In this document: positions 22,891-34,984 of the stretch, one piece after another
Layout of the letters: each line of letters begins with the position of its first letter
Position numbering within the stretch: the stretch's first letter is position 1
Made by a program: the position numbers and the translations under genes
The notes under the pieces: generated by a model
The model's input: the letters and a program-made list of their open reading frames with translations, nothing else
Databases searched by the model: none
What the model was told of the DNA's origin: nothing
Assembly: GCA_003049465.1 (NCBI GenBank)
Contig: PYSS01000006.1
Span: 32,517-96,516 of the forward strand
From: Magnaporthiopsis rhizophila
Taxonomy: Eukaryota; Ascomycota; Sordariomycetes; Magnaporthales; Magnaporthaceae
Length of the DNA: 64,000 nucleotides
Direction: 5' to 3'

Positions 22891-23760
22891 TCAGTATCCC
22901 TCTGCGCCGGGCGCCTTTTCGTCCTTGCGCAGACTGATGAGCAGCTCGCGGAAGCGCTCCTTGCCGGAGCCGGCAGCGCCGCCCTTGGAGCCCTTGCCGC
23001 TGACGTCGACGATCTTGGAGATGCGCTCCCAGCTGGTGCCGCCCGACGTGGTGTCGTCGCGCGAGGCCAGGAACTGCTCTGCGTCCTTGCGCGTGGCAGC
23101 GATCATCTTGTCCTTCTTGGTATTGTAGTTCTCGTAGAAGTCATCAATGTTCTTCTGTGCCTCCTTGATGGTCTCGGCCCGCTGTTGCGCAAACTGCTCG
23201 GCCCGCTTGGCGATCTGCGCGTCCCGCTTCTCCCGCCACTCCTTGACCACCTCGGGCTCCTCCTCCTCCTCCGTGTACGCGCCGAAGCCCGAGTTGTAGC
23301 TGACCGACGGGCCGGTGATGGTGCCGCTCGCTCCCAGTCCCTGTAGTTTTGGTTGAGCCAAAATGTTAGGATTCGCCGCGTCGACTTGCAGTCCCCCGTG
23401 GGCAAAACCGGTATGGGGTTTGACGTACCTCGCCAGGGCTCGTTATGTCTGGGAACTGGCTCTCGAACTGAACGCCTCCCGAGCCGCCGCCGCCACCACC
23501 GAGGAGATCGTCGTCGTCATCGCCGCCGTCCTCGACGGTCGCAAACTGGTTGGCGTCCTCGCCCAGGATCGCCTTCTCGCGCGCGAGAAAGTCATCGGCG
23601 GACGGGTCTTCTGACGAGGTTTTGATGTCGGTTTGGACTGGAACTCGAAAGCTATAGTCAGTCACGGCGCCGCAACGGCTTGCGTGGCGCTTCGCGGAAA
23701 ATAGGATGCGTGCCTACCGCCCGAGTCAAAGTCGTCGATGCTGGGAAACCTATCTGCCAT
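22891..23760 (-). CDS. CLC1: Clathrin light chain
   Basis: Binds the clathrin heavy chain and regulates triskelion assembly on coated vesicles. Three exons in phase are 23718-23760 (MADRFPSIDDFDSG), 23429-23643 and 22891-23340, giving 235 residues, close to the usual fungal length. The N-terminal half is acidic with a Gly run. The LAREKAILGEDANQF and VQFESQFPDI segments are typical. The central heptad-rich region (KEWREKRDAQIAKRAEQFAQ onward to DDFYENYNTKKDK) is the heavy-chain-binding coiled coil. The C-terminus (SWERISKIVDVSGKG, RFRELLISLRKDEKAPG) matches the family. Introns are 74 and 88 bp. It is divergent from the RTT103-like gene over 1046 bp. Confidence 0.92.
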
Positions 23761-24806
23761 CTCGAAGTGTCTGGATGATGCAGATGGGAATCGGCGGTGC
23801 TTTTAATCCGTTTTGGCTGCGCAGAGCTCGAGAGCGATCCTGACGAAGCTGCCGTCCCGTTTGGAAGCGCAAGCAGTGTATGGGTGGGCGTTTGTTGATG
23901 AGGCTATGGGAGCGCAGTTGCTTGCATGTGCAGCACGAATCTGTTCATTCGACCCTTCAAATGACCAATCCAACACTGGAGCTGCCGCGCCGTCGAGGTA
24001 CGTACTCCGCCCGGAGTTGCCAAGGTGTTGTTCGACCCACAGTTTATGCGATTAAACATCAAGCTCTGGCTGCGGTGGGGAATTTTGGCAGTGGCTGGGC
24101 CGGCCAGGGGCTCATAAAGTCGGGGCGATTCGCTGGCGCTGCGACAATCCCGGAAACGAAGACGCTGAACGGCAGGCTTCGTCGTGCAGCGATTAGTCGC
24201 ATCTCAGCGGCCCTCAAAAACCCACCGTGCCTGACCACGCTCAGCAATTCTCATCCCAAACACTCCCCAGCCTCTCTCCAGACCCAGACCATCCAGGGCG
24301 CGGCTGCGACTGTCTGGCCGTATTTCTCATGGGCATCTCTGTTCTACAGACCTTGTCCTCTTGACGCTGGGGTTGGATATTATCAGCGACGGCGGGTGGA
24401 ATCTCAATTGCGGATTTTTGATGCACATAGATCGCAATCCTCGTCTGGAATACTGCCCAGCAACGCTGTTGCTGACCTGTAAAAAAAAAACACGTCCGGA
24501 GGCTTGCCCGCCTTCTTCTGGAGGCGAACATCCACGCCCGCAACCGCCTAACCCAGGCCGTGGTCAATGCCATTGGGGGTCCGCCTGAAGACAGCGTTGG
24601 TCCTCGCAGCCCCTGGGTCAATCGACAGCATCTCGTGGTGAGGACCAGAGTGTTTGTCCTGTCCTCGAACCAGAACCTCACAACTCAAACCATCACTCAC
24701 TCCTTGTACCATACATTTCCAACCCCTTTCTATCACTCATAATCACCTCCAACACGTTTAAACACACAGCCGTTTCCGCAGCCAGCCCGCTAGGCAGCCT
24801 GGAAAG
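23761..24806. promoter_or_regulatory. Divergent spacer of CLC1 and the RTT103-like gene
   Basis: About 1 kb between the two ATGs, necessarily containing both promoters. There is a short A run near 24481. I cannot assign specific sites. Confidence 0.5.
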
Positions 24807-26640
24807 ATGGCCTACACCGACGATGCGGTTCTGGCCAAGCTCTCGGCCCTTAACGAGAGCCACGACAGCATCGCCACTGCGGCGCAATGGATCATGTTCC
24901 ATCGGTGAGCGTCCCCGTTTCCTTGGAGCGATCGAGGCACACGCACCGAACCAGCAATTGGCTGCATCGGTAGGGTCACTGACTGGCTTGTTTTTTTTAT
25001 TATTATTATTATCGCCATTTGCTTGTTTATCCCATTGATGTCTTATATGCCTTTTGCCCCGAGAATGACTACCTGCCGAATGGTGTTTGGTTTCCTCTCT
25101 TTTTCTACCTTATTCTATTTTTCTACTCGATGTGTGGCTGCCTGTCGGGCCAGTCACAGGTCGAGAACGTTTGCTGCAGGGGATTCTGGAGCCTTGCTGA
25201 CCATTCGTTTCTTGCTTCTTGGGCTGCCAGGCGCCATGCAGAGCGCACAGTACAGCTGTGGCTCAACCGACTAAAAGAGTCCCCCTCTGCCAAACGGCTG
25301 AACCTCGTTTATCTGGCCAACGGTGAGCTTGCCTGCACTCCCCTCACCCCGTGACATGCGTCCTTCCCCAACCAGCCAGAAATGGACGAACGGCCTTATC
25401 GGACTGCACACGATGTCTTTCCTCACATTCGAGCTACTGGTGTCGATGCTGATCTGCTCGTCCGTCGCAGAGGTCACCCAACAATCCAAGGCGCGGCACC
25501 GCGATGACTTTGTCCATGCCTTCTCGCCCGTCATGGCCGATGCCGCGGCAACCGCCTACAAGGGCGCCTCAGCAGACATCCAGAGCAAGCTTAGGCGTGT
25601 TGTGGATGTCTGGAGGGATCGCAACATTTTTGAGCCAGCAATCCAGAGTGCCGTGGAGGCCAGACTTGAGGGTAAGTTGCCTTGCACTCGCTCCCACGAC
25701 TGACGTCATGCTCGAGTCTCGACGCCCTCTCTGACAAACTACCTACATCGCGGCAGAGCTCGACAAAGCTAGAGGCGGCTCTAGGACTGGCACCATCGGC
25801 GGCGTATCATCTGCCCTGAGCGGCTCGGGGGGCTCTCTACCAGCCGAGCTCAGCGGCCTCATCGCACCTCACCAAAGCGTGTCTAAGCAGCTACTTCCAA
25901 CAAAATCCGCCGTCAGCTCTGCCAACCAGGAGTACGAGAAGCTGACCAACCCGGCGAATCCTGTGCCGTCTGCACCCGTCTACGCCGCCCGTCTCAACGG
26001 GCTGCTCAAGTCCCTCGCTACCGCCGAGGGAGCGGTGGCCGAGTGCGTCAAGGCCCGCAAGGAGCTGATCGGCGCGCTCGAGAGCATCCTGACCTCTAAC
26101 AAAGAGGCGCTCGAGGCCGATGAGGTGCAGCTAGCCGAGCTGTCGCGGCGCAAGCAGGCCATCGATACTAAGAAGAACGAGGTCGAGCTTGCCATCATGT
26201 CGGGGCTCAGCGCGCACGATGACGACTCGCGCCCGGACGGGGCGGGCCCAGCCAGCGCCGATGCGGGGCTCGCGAGACCCAAGATCGAGGCGCTCACGCC
26301 ACCGCCCGGCGGCGAGGCCGACGAGGACTTTGACGCCAGCGGCGCCCAGTTCGCCCCGCCGCCGGTGAAGCCGCCAGAGGAGGTGACATCTGCCGCCCAC
26401 GTCTCCCCGCGCCAGTCGCCCATCGTGCCCCAGCACACGACGCCGTTCCAGCCCTCGTCGGCGCCTGGAATCGAGATCCTCTCGAATCTGGCGTCACAGT
26501 ACCAGTCCGTGCCCACCAACGGGTCTTCCAACAAGAGACGCCGTGTCGAGCCGGGCGAAGACTTCCCCGACCTGGGCAACGATGACGGCATAGATGCAGA
26601 CGTCAAGGAGATGCTTCGCAAGGACTCGATCAGCTCTTGA
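24807..26640 (+). CDS. RTT103: RTT103-like RNA polymerase II CTD-interacting (CID) protein
   Basis: The CID binds Ser2-phosphorylated RNA polymerase II C-terminal repeats and links transcription termination to Rat1 exonuclease recruitment. Four exons fit in phase: 24807-24904, 25231-25322, 25471-25671 and 25757-26640, giving 424 residues. The CID occupies about residues 1-130: AYTDDAVLAKLSALNESHDS, then the RHAERTVQLWLNRLKES and SAKRLNLVYLANEV helices, then VWRDRNIFEPAIQSAVEARL. A helical, probably coiled-coil region follows (about 190-290, with LNGLLKSLATAEGAVAE and KQAIDTKKNEVELAI). The C-terminus is Pro-rich and disordered, with a basic SNKRRRVEPGE element. It could equally be called a fungal RPRD-type protein. 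Intron 1 (326 bp) is unusually long for the window. Confidence 0.88.
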
Positions 26641-27607
26641 TTTCTATAGTCCGTCCGTGTTCGCCTCATATCTTGTTCTTCTTTTTTTTTTCTTCCTTTC
26701 TTTTTCTTCCGCGCATGACATCTTGTCCTGCCCTTTCTCCCTCGTATGCTTGCTTGCCTCAGACTGTTCCGCAAAGGAGCATTAATTTTTTTTTTTTTTT
26801 TTGGCTGAGGATATCCCCTACTCAAGAGGTCTCGTCGAGGTGGGAGTTGTGACATTCTAGATGTATATACTCAAAATCACTGTGTTGGTATGAGGTAATC
26901 GTGGGGGCCTGTCTTTTTACGACTATTGATTGTTGATAGTATGGACAGGGGAACGCCCGGGGGTCAGGTTGGTAGGAGTCGATCTGTTTGCTTGTGTCGG
27001 TTAGTCGCGGACAGTCCAGCGGCAACCTAGGTCGAATCCACGTTGCAGTGCTGCTTCCCAGATGACGAACAAGTGATATGACGTGACGGGGTGGAGATGG
27101 AGGAGGAGGACGAAAGATTATGTTTTGAGGTGCGCAGCTTTTCGGCCAGGACTTGAAATTTCTACTCTCCCACACTTAGATCTTTCCAAATTTGCATTGA
27201 TGCTTTGTCGAATACCGCGTGTTCATCGGATCTGCTGCCCTCGCGAATCCCTACCCGCTTCCGGTTTCTTGGGATTTTGATTCCGGTCCTTCTTTCCTTT
27301 TTTTTTTCCTTTTTTTTTTTTTTCTCCTTCCCCAACTGCTCGGTCCTCGGCCGAGAACTGGCAGGGACGGACGGAGGTGTGGGTGGGGTTGTAGGGTCGT
27401 CATCATTCAATTCCCGCGCCAGCTTAGGAATTAAATGGAATCTTTGGACGGTTTCGACCCCAAAATCAAAAAAATTCAATTCGCCTTCTCCGACGCGCGC
27501 TTCGATACCCTCCCGCTGCGGCCATGAATCCAACAAACCCTCGGCATCTCCAGTGCTAAGGAGCTCCTGGCAGAGCCGTACTCTCCCCCTGCAAAAGCCC
27601 CTCCGCC
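26641..27607. other. Spacer between the RTT103-like and MDL1-like genes
   Basis: 3' flank of the CID gene and promoter/leader of the ABC transporter. It contains poly(T) runs at about 26787-26803 and 27300-27323. No gene is seen. Confidence 0.6.
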
Positions 27608-30193
27608 ATGGTTTCGGGAGCGGTGCGCCGCGCCGTGCTGCTCCCGCGCCGCGCCGGCTCAGCTCGACTGCGTCCTCCGAAGACACCCCCGCGGGGCCCA
27701 ACATCTGACGCACACGTCCGTGCCAGAAGCGACTTTTCCATGACCTTGACGGCTGCGTCTCCTCCACCACCTCGGCGAGCGCCGAGCTTTGCGAATGCGC
27801 GCTCGATTTTAGCAGGAGCTCTCTTCAGACGACCCGCCCCTCCCGCAAATGCCTCGACAGCATTTGTCGGCCTGGGACGCCGCTTGGGCGCCGCCCCGGC
27901 GGGCATCCTGAGGGGATTTTGCACAGGCCCGGCACTACAGAGACAGGCGGATGCAGGCGTGTCTGCCAAGGGGCAGTCCGCGGCATCACCCCAGCCAGGA
28001 ATCGCACCTACTACCAAGGCCGTCGCTGTTAGGGATGGACGGAACGATGCGGTGGCCAAGAAGCCGGCTGACCCGGAATCCGGCCCGGACGAGACGTCAG
28101 GGCAGCTCGAGTTCACAAAGAGTGAGAAGGCGCTCAAAGCGTCCCAGGTCAACATGCGAGCGCGGTTGTCCAGGGAAGGAAAGGGTGGGCAGCCCGCCAG
28201 GGCCGGCTGGGCCGAGATCTGGAGGCTGCTCAAGATCGCGCGGCCCGAGCTCAAGTGGTTGGGCGTGGCCTTCGTCTTCCTGCTCATCTCGTCAAGCGTC
28301 ACCATGTCGATCCCCTTCTCGGTCGGCCGCATCCTGGACATCGCGACGCAGGGCAACGGCGAGGACACACGCATCCTCGGCCTAACGCAGACGCAGTTCT
28401 TCGTGGGCTTTGCCACCTTCCTGACGATCGGCGCTATGGCCAACTTTGGCCGCATAATCCTGCTGCGCATCGTGGGCGAGCGCGTGGTGGCGCGGCTGCG
28501 GTCGCAGCTGTACCGGCGCACGTACACGCAGGACGCTGAGTTCTTCGACGCGAACCGGGTTGGCGACCTCATCTCGCGGCTCAGCTCCGACAGCGTCATT
28601 GTGGGCAAGAGCATCACGCAGAACGTGTCGGACGGAATGCGGTCGCTCGTCAGCGGCTGCGCCGGCGGCATGGCCATGCTCTGGCTCAGTCCTAAGTTGA
28701 CGTCGATTCTGCTGCTCATGTTCCCGCCCATCGCCATCGGCGCCTTCATCTACGGCCGCGCCATCCGCAACATCAGCCGCCAGATCCAGCGCAACCTTGG
28801 CACTCTGACCAAGATCGCCGAGGAGCGGCTGGGCAACATCAAGACGAGCCAGGCTTTTGCCGGCGAGATTCAAGAGGTCCGCCGGTACAACGCCCAGATC
28901 AAGAGGATCTTTGCGCTGGGCCGGCGGGAGTCCCTCGTGGCCGCCACCTTCTACGGCTCCACGGGCTGGGCCGGGAACATGACCATCCTCGCTATGCTCG
29001 TTGTCGGTGGCAACCTGGTGCGGTCCGGCGCCATGTCGCTCGGAGACCTCACGTCATTCATGATGTACACGGCCTTTGCCGGATCCAGTCTTTTCGGTGT
29101 TTCTGGCTTTTACAGCGAGCTAATGTGGGTTTCCTCTCTCGTACTTGTCTGCTGCTCCAATATTCCGAGCTCGATCTAACAGCATCGTGGCTGCCTATAT
29201 AGGAAGGGCGTCGGTGCGGCCAGTCGGCTGTTTGAGCTCCAGGATCGGCAGCCTACGATCCCGTCGACGGTTGGAGTCAAAGTAAAGTCGGCGCAAGGTC
29301 CAATCAAGTTCTCGAACGTGAGCTTTGCGTACCCGACACGGCCGGCAGTTAGCATCTTCAACGGACTGGACTTTGAAATACCGTCAGGCAGCAATGTGTG
29401 CGTGGTCGGCCCGTCGGGCGGTGGCAAGTCGACGGTGGCTAGTCTCCTCCTGCGGTTCTACAACCCGACGTCGGGGTCCATCACGATCAACGGCATCGAC
29501 ATCTCGCAGATGAACGTCAAGTCTCTCCGGCGGCGGATCGGCATGGTGGCGCAGGAGCCGGTGCTGTTCTCGGGCACTATTGCAGAGAACATCTCGTACG
29601 GGCGGCCCGAGGCGACACGGGCCGAGATCGTGGCGGCGGCGCAAAAGGCCAACTGCGGCTTCATTGGCGACTTCCCCGACGGGTTGGAGACGCAGGTCGG
29701 GGCGCGCGGGGCGCAGCTGTCGGGCGGGCAGAAGCAGCGCATCGCCATCGCGCGGGCGCTGCTCAAGGACCCGGACATTTTGATCCTGGACGAGGCGACG
29801 TCGGCCCTGGACGCCGAGTCGGAGACGTTGGTCAACTCGGCGCTGGCGCAGCTGCTGCAGGGCCGCAACACGACCATCTCGATCGCGCACCGGCTGTCGA
29901 CCATCAAGCGGTCGGACCGCATCATCGTGCTCTCGACCGAGGGCAAGGTGGACGAGATCGGCAGCTATGCCGAGCTGAGCGCCAACAAGGAGAGCGCCTT
30001 CAGCAAGCTCATGGAGTGGCAGATGAGCGGCGGCGACGTCGTCGAGACCAGGCCGCCCCGAAGCAATGGCCACATCACCGAGGCCGAGGAGATTTCGGAG
30101 GATCTCGAGGCCGAGGACGAAGATGCGGCTGAAGAGCAGGAAGTAGAATCGGACGAGGACGAGCGCAAGCGCAAGCACAAGAACAAGGACTGA
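27608..30193 (+). CDS. MDL1: Mitochondrial ABC half-transporter, MDL1/ABCB10 type
   Basis: Half-size ABC exporter of the inner mitochondrial membrane. Yeast Mdl1 exports peptides to the intermembrane space. Exon 1 is 27608-29124 and exon 2 is 29203-30193 (donor AAT|GTGGGT, phase 2, restoring LMKGVGAASRLFEL), giving 835 residues. Residues 1 to about 110 are Arg/Ala/Ser-rich without acids, fitting a mitochondrial presequence. The transmembrane domain spans about 205-505, starting at WRLLKIARPELKWLGVAFVF. The nucleotide-binding domain has Walker A GPSGGGKST (about 575-583), Q-loop VAQEPVLF, signature LSGGQ (about 678), Walker B ILILDEA (about 698) and switch His in IAHRLST (about 735). After the domain comes a strongly acidic tail (EEISEDLEAEDEDAAEEQEV) ending in KRKHKNKD. 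It is longer than yeast Mdl1 (695 residues) because of both extensions. Confidence 0.9.
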
Positions 30194-30999
30194 TGCGATG
30201 GAGAAAAAAAAAAGGGTATTAAAGCGAAGAGAAAGGAACTCTCCACCAGCCTTTCTTTTTCTGTACAAGCGGAATGGAAGGGCCTTACAGAGGGATCAGG
30301 GATATTTCCTCGATGATGCATTCATACACAAGCCACGTCTATTGACCGCCGTAACTAGACTCGAGACAGAGGCGGTTCCTGTCCGCCTCGGCTGCTAGAG
30401 CTGCGTGTGGGCTTTTAAGCCCGATACAAAAGAGCGCACTCTCCACTCACGGGCTCGACTTGATGATAAACACGAACGTGAGGAAACGTTGTGCTCTCGA
30501 TCCGCCGTCGGCGAGTTTTGCTTGGGATCAGATGCAGCAAACCACTAGGCCGAGGACAAATTCAGCTCAGATTCGGGGCTTGAATACTGCCGCCGAAAGA
30601 AAACTCAAACACCCCCACCCTCTATTTCTCATTCTCCCTCGCATTCCGAACCTCGGGTCGGAGGTTACATGCAAGCGCAGGGGAAAGGTGAGGGTTGGGG
30701 TGCCACAAAGATGCAACTTGGCAGCCGCAAACCTGCCCGCTGCCGGGGTTGCCCAATCGGGAACGGACTCGAGGGAGAGATAGAGAGGAAGGAGAGAGAA
30801 AAATCAAAGGGAAAATGGATGGATGGATGTTTTAAGCACCCCCCACCATCCAACTCATCCATCCGCGGACCGATTCCTAGACGGCCGGTTCCTGTGCCCT
30901 GGGCTTGGTTCCCACGTGTGGATGGTTTACGTAGGCCAATTGACAAGTAGAAACGCTTGTATTGGCTCTTGGAGAGTGGTGCCATCATATGCGAGCTGT

Positions 31000-31048
<49 letters not shown>

Positions 31049-32453
31049 CTTTTTTTCTTGTTTTTCTTCTTCTTTTTCTTTTTTTCTTCTTCTTTTTCTC
31101 GGTGTATATCGAGGGTGAGGCGCAGGCCTAAACCCGAGTGACCCCGTGACGCCTGGCGGGGCAACATCGAATGAATGGGTGACACTTTTTCGCCAGTGAT
31201 GGGGCCCGGAAATGAGGAGGTTTTTTTCGGTGGTGGCTGGGTAATTGTTTGAAGCATGAAGAAAAAAGAAGGAAGAAAGAAAAAAGAACATATTTGTCGT
31301 TTGTTTCCGCGCTGTTGCATTGTCACCTGCTCGCGCGGCGACGAAATGCGCAGCAGCCCGACGCAAGCGTGGCCTGTGGCAGCCATCCAGCGCGCCAGGC
31401 AGCAGTCCAGTGTCAGTGTCAATGTTGTCTGTGTGCCTTATTTTTTTTTTTTTTTTTTTTTTCTTTTTTTTGCCCCATCTGGCGTGGCGTGGTGTGTGTG
31501 TGTGCGATATTACCAGACGACAAAAGCATTGTAAGTCAGGTAAAGCATGCTGCACGTCAATTAGGCTCCTCTCATTCCAAGACGCAGGCACGGATTTTTT
31601 TTTTTTTTTGTTCATTTACATTTTCATTTTCCATCAGCCTCGTACTGCTGCGAGGTTGACAATACTCCATGATTGGGCCCTGCGCGAGCGCGCCCGTTCG
31701 CTCAAAGGGTTGGGTGGAGCAACATCCGGGGCACGGGGGACTTTCCTCGTTGGGCGGATGGCGGCGGGGCATGACATCCGGTTGCATTCTGGATGGAGCC
31801 CCCGTTTTTAGTCGAAAGCGCCTCGTCTTTGCGCAAATCACCGGAGCAAGCAAGCACCGTTAAAAACCAGCACAGGTGCTTGACCGATGTGCTCCGCCAC
31901 ACCGGCATCAGCGCATCTGGAGCTGGACCGATATTATTATCATTTTTTTTTTCTTTTCGTTCCTTGCTTCTGCTCGTCTGGGCGCCCGCTCGATGCTCGC
32001 TAGTCCGCCTCGCGGAATCCTTTGCGCCCGTGGCTATGCGCACTTCTTGTTTTTGCATCGAGTTCGTCACGCGCGATGGACTGATGGGAAGAGGAGATTA
32101 CCGGGCGCGGAGAGTTTCCCTCGGTGGCGAAGTTTTTTCTTCTTCTTTTTTTCCACTAGGTGTCAACGCAAACCTAGGCTGTATGTGGTGTGGTGTGGTG
32201 CCTCGCTGCTGTTCTATCGTGTATATAACGGGATGGGGATGCCGCCGTGTCGTCCTCGAATATCCCGTTTCTTCATGGCAAGCAAGGGCATCTCGCAGTT
32301 GTCGTCCTTAGAAAACCTGCCTCATAACGTCTTCCAACATCCGCTTTTACTCTCTCTCTCTCTCTCTCTCACAAAAAAAAAAGGAAAAAAAAAGGAAAAA
32401 AAAAAAAATCCCATCATCCTCTCCAGACTGTGACTTGGACATAAGTAGCCAAA
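30194..32453. other. Intergenic region rich in poly(T) tracts
   Basis: No gene is supported. Homopolymer and near-homopolymer T tracts lie at 31001-31048 (continuing T-rich to about 31098), 31441-31471 and about 31595-31608. A (TC)n tract (about 32347-32370) and A-rich sequence (to about 32408) directly precede the next small gene. Confidence 0.6.
31001..31098. repeat. T-rich homopolymer tract
   Basis: Forty-eight consecutive T (31001-31048) followed by T runs broken by C and G. This is simple sequence, and the length is likely unreliable in the assembly. Confidence 0.9.
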
Positions 32454-32835
32454 ATGTCGACCACCCGTTTCTTCTCCAACAGCCAGAGGTATGTATCCAC
32501 CCCCATCATAGTTTTCTGGCCTTCCGCGTCCCCGTAGCCGTCCCCAACCCTTCCTAGTCGCACTCATCCCACCCCGACAACTGACACGGCATCAAATTCA
32601 TAGGAACAGCCGAGCCGCCGCCTCAACCGCCTACCCGCGCACGCCGATCATACAGAACCCGGCGACATCCTCGGGACGCACGGCGAGCTACCACCATCCC
32701 CATCACCAGGCCGCGCAGGAGGCGTGGAGGAGCATGGTGGCGTGGGACCCGATGGCGCGCGAGCTCGAGAGCATGTCTGCCGCGTCTAGCTCGTCGTCTT
32801 CGTCGTCGTCTTCGTCTTCCTCGCCCAGGACGTGA
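32454..32835 (+). CDS. Small orphan protein, 88 residues
   Basis: Exon 1 is 32454-32488 and exon 2 is 32604-32835, joined in phase across a clean intron (AG|GTATGT...TTCATAG|GAACAG). The protein begins MSTTRFFSNSQRNSRAAAST, has a His-rich patch (SYHHPHHQAAQEAW), a possible short helix (QEAWRSMVAWDPMARELESM) and ends in a run of 13 Ser then PRT. I do not recognise it and see no membrane span or secretion signal. Support for it being real is the start codon after a TC-rich leader-like stretch, intact splice signals and a coherent frame ending before the convergent 7TM gene. The Ser run is encoded by mixed TCN/AGC codons, so it is not a pure microsatellite. It could instead be a fortuitous open frame. 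Confidence 0.5.
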
Positions 32836-33426
32836 ATATCGGGATGTTTGGGGTTGGGTGATGACAGGGGAGTGCATGCTTTGCTGTAGGAGTATGGAAC
32901 GGAGTATCTTGTATCATTTTGTCTTGCTTATCCAAACTCGTCGTGGCCATTGCCATACTGTCGTTCCTTTGTATCACTATCCATGATTATTAGCCCCTTG
33001 TAGTCGATGAACAATCTTTGCGAGTGTGTCAAGATACGGCCTGGCTTCGGCGAATACAACTGCGCCAGGCTGGCTTGGGCTACCGATGCTATCCTACGGG
33101 GTATCTGCCTGTATTAGTCTAAGCAATAGAAGAGTGTAAGGGAAAAAAAGGCCAAACGCTAGCGTGCCTCCTCCCAGCGTACAATTACAAGTATAAACCC
33201 ACGTGATCCCGTAACCGTCTAGCCGTCATGCCGTCCTAGGGTTGCTCCAACATGGCCCATAAAAAACGGAACGCCTTTGTTCTAAATCGTCCGGCCCGTC
33301 ATCAAAAGTCCTTCCTGCCTGCCTACGCCGATCCCCGTCTTGATGAACGCCTATGGTTACCGCTGTAAAAAGGAGAAAGAGGGAGAAGCCAGAAACAGAT
33401 CATAAAAGTGTAGTCTCCCCCTTATT
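32836..33426. other. Convergent 3' spacer
   Basis: 3' flanks of the small orphan gene and the rhodopsin-type gene. Nothing else is seen. Confidence 0.6.
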
Positions 33427-34791
33427 TCATCTATTGCCAAGTCGTGAGGGGCTATCCCGCATCGCCCGATCCCACTCGTTCTCATCGGGCTCGCTAGTCG
33501 CCGACGCGGCCGAGCGCAGCATTGCATGGTCGGCCCGCTCAATGTCGGAAATGTCCTCCTCGATCACCTGGACCTCGACCGTCTTCATGATGCCCTTTGG
33601 CCACTCTTCGGCCGCGCTGGTCTTGAGGCTCCTGTTGCTCCGCCGGCTGTCGGACCGAGTCAGCAGGCTACCGAGCGACTTGGAGGAGACGGCGGCGGCG
33701 GGCCGCGCCGGCGACGAGAGCTCGTAGCTCTCCCTCTGGGGGCCCTCAATGACGAGCGTGACGGTCGAGGGCGAGTCCTTGAGCTGCGTGAAGCGGCCCG
33801 CGGGCACCGGGCGGGCGTCGGCGTCGTTGTTTCCGGTCCAGCTGAGTTTCCGGGGCCAATAGCTGCGGCTGCTCCCGGCGCTGGTGCTGCCCGAGCTGGG
33901 CCGCTTGGAAAAGAGGCTGCTGGGGCCGCGGCCGCTCGGGCGCATACGGGACAACAAAGAGCCCATGGGCAGCACGTTGGCGGCCACGATGGCTGTGTTC
34001 TGCTCCAAGATGGCGAGGAGGCTCGAGATGAAGTGCGCGTAGGTGAAGACGCCCGACTGCGTGGGGATTTGTGAATATTCGTAGGTTTGGGCCGTAGCAA
34101 ATGCTCCAGCGCTATATCAAAGAAAGGCCCAGGGTCAGCCGTCGGCCCATACTTCCACGAGATCGGATCGGGAATTGACTCACGCGAGACTTAGGCCGGA
34201 GAGGACATAAAACAGCCACCCCATGGTCTGGTCGATCTCCAAGTCTCGGAGTATCAGGACTGGGAACAAGGACATAAAGAGCCAGGAAAGTACGGCGAAG
34301 ACTGCGGGCAAAAACAGGTTGGTTGGTAAGTCTGTTCGTCAAGAGCGGTGCACCCATTTCCCCGAGTCCGACACATACCTCCCCTAAAGAAGCCCAGGTT
34401 GAGTTGGATCCTGGGGTCCCAACACTCGCCGTCGGCGTCCATGTTCCAAAGCATCTCGAGCGGTCGACACTGGAGGTTCGAGGTTAGGACGAAGACGAAG
34501 TTGAGGAGGACCAGCATGAGCACCAGCGCCAAGAGCAGGATGCGCCATATCTTGAGGTCGCCCATGATGCGGATGAAGGAGAGACAGATGGAGACTTTGG
34601 CCAGGGTGGCGCCGAGGAAGAACCAAGGCTGGCCCAACACATCGTACGCGAGCGCCTGCATCGTCGACGCTGCCATGACGGTGCCCTCTAATATGCTGAA
34701 GACGGTTCCGACCAAGCCGACGACCTGTTTGTTCCAGTCATTAGGACCTCGCTCTGCGCATCGATTCTCCGTCGGATCAAACCGTGACGCC

Positions 34792-34822
<31 letters not shown>

Positions 34823-34984
34823 CACAGCAGCCACACCAACAACATAGTCGTCTGATCCTATGTGTTCGCTAGGTGTTGCGCGGACGGCGAATCTGAGCCC
34901 TGTCGACGAAAGGGCGATGAAAGCAGTAGTGATGGAGACCCCGAGAAGGGCCGGCCCTCCTGTCAAGTCTTGTTCGGCGGCCAT
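33427..34984 (-). CDS. Fungal rhodopsin-type seven-transmembrane protein (PTH11-related superfamily)
   Basis: An integral plasma-membrane protein of the large fungal 7TM family once called PTH11-like receptors. The ligand and signalling partners are unknown. Four exons in phase are 34826-34984, 34379-34724, 34184-34301 and 33427-34111, giving 435 residues. Helix 1 is in LLGVSITTAFIALSSTGLRF. Helix 2 spans the first splice (YVVGVAA|VVGLVGTVFSIL). Helices 3-5 include WFFLGATLAKVSICLSFIRI and ILLLALVLMLVLLNFVFVL. The family signature CRPLEMLW...GECWD follows helix 4, and two further helices lie in exon 3 (VFAVLSWLFMSLFPVLIL, MGWLFYVLSGLSLA). The tail (about 175 residues) is Ser/Arg-rich and cytosolic. 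There is no CFEM domain. Intron 1 contains a run of about 26 T (transcript sense) just after the donor. Confidence 0.85.

Noticed and set aside
27556..28749. 397-codon minus-strand open frame antisense to the MDL1-like exon
   Set aside because: Shadow of the ABC transporter coding strand.
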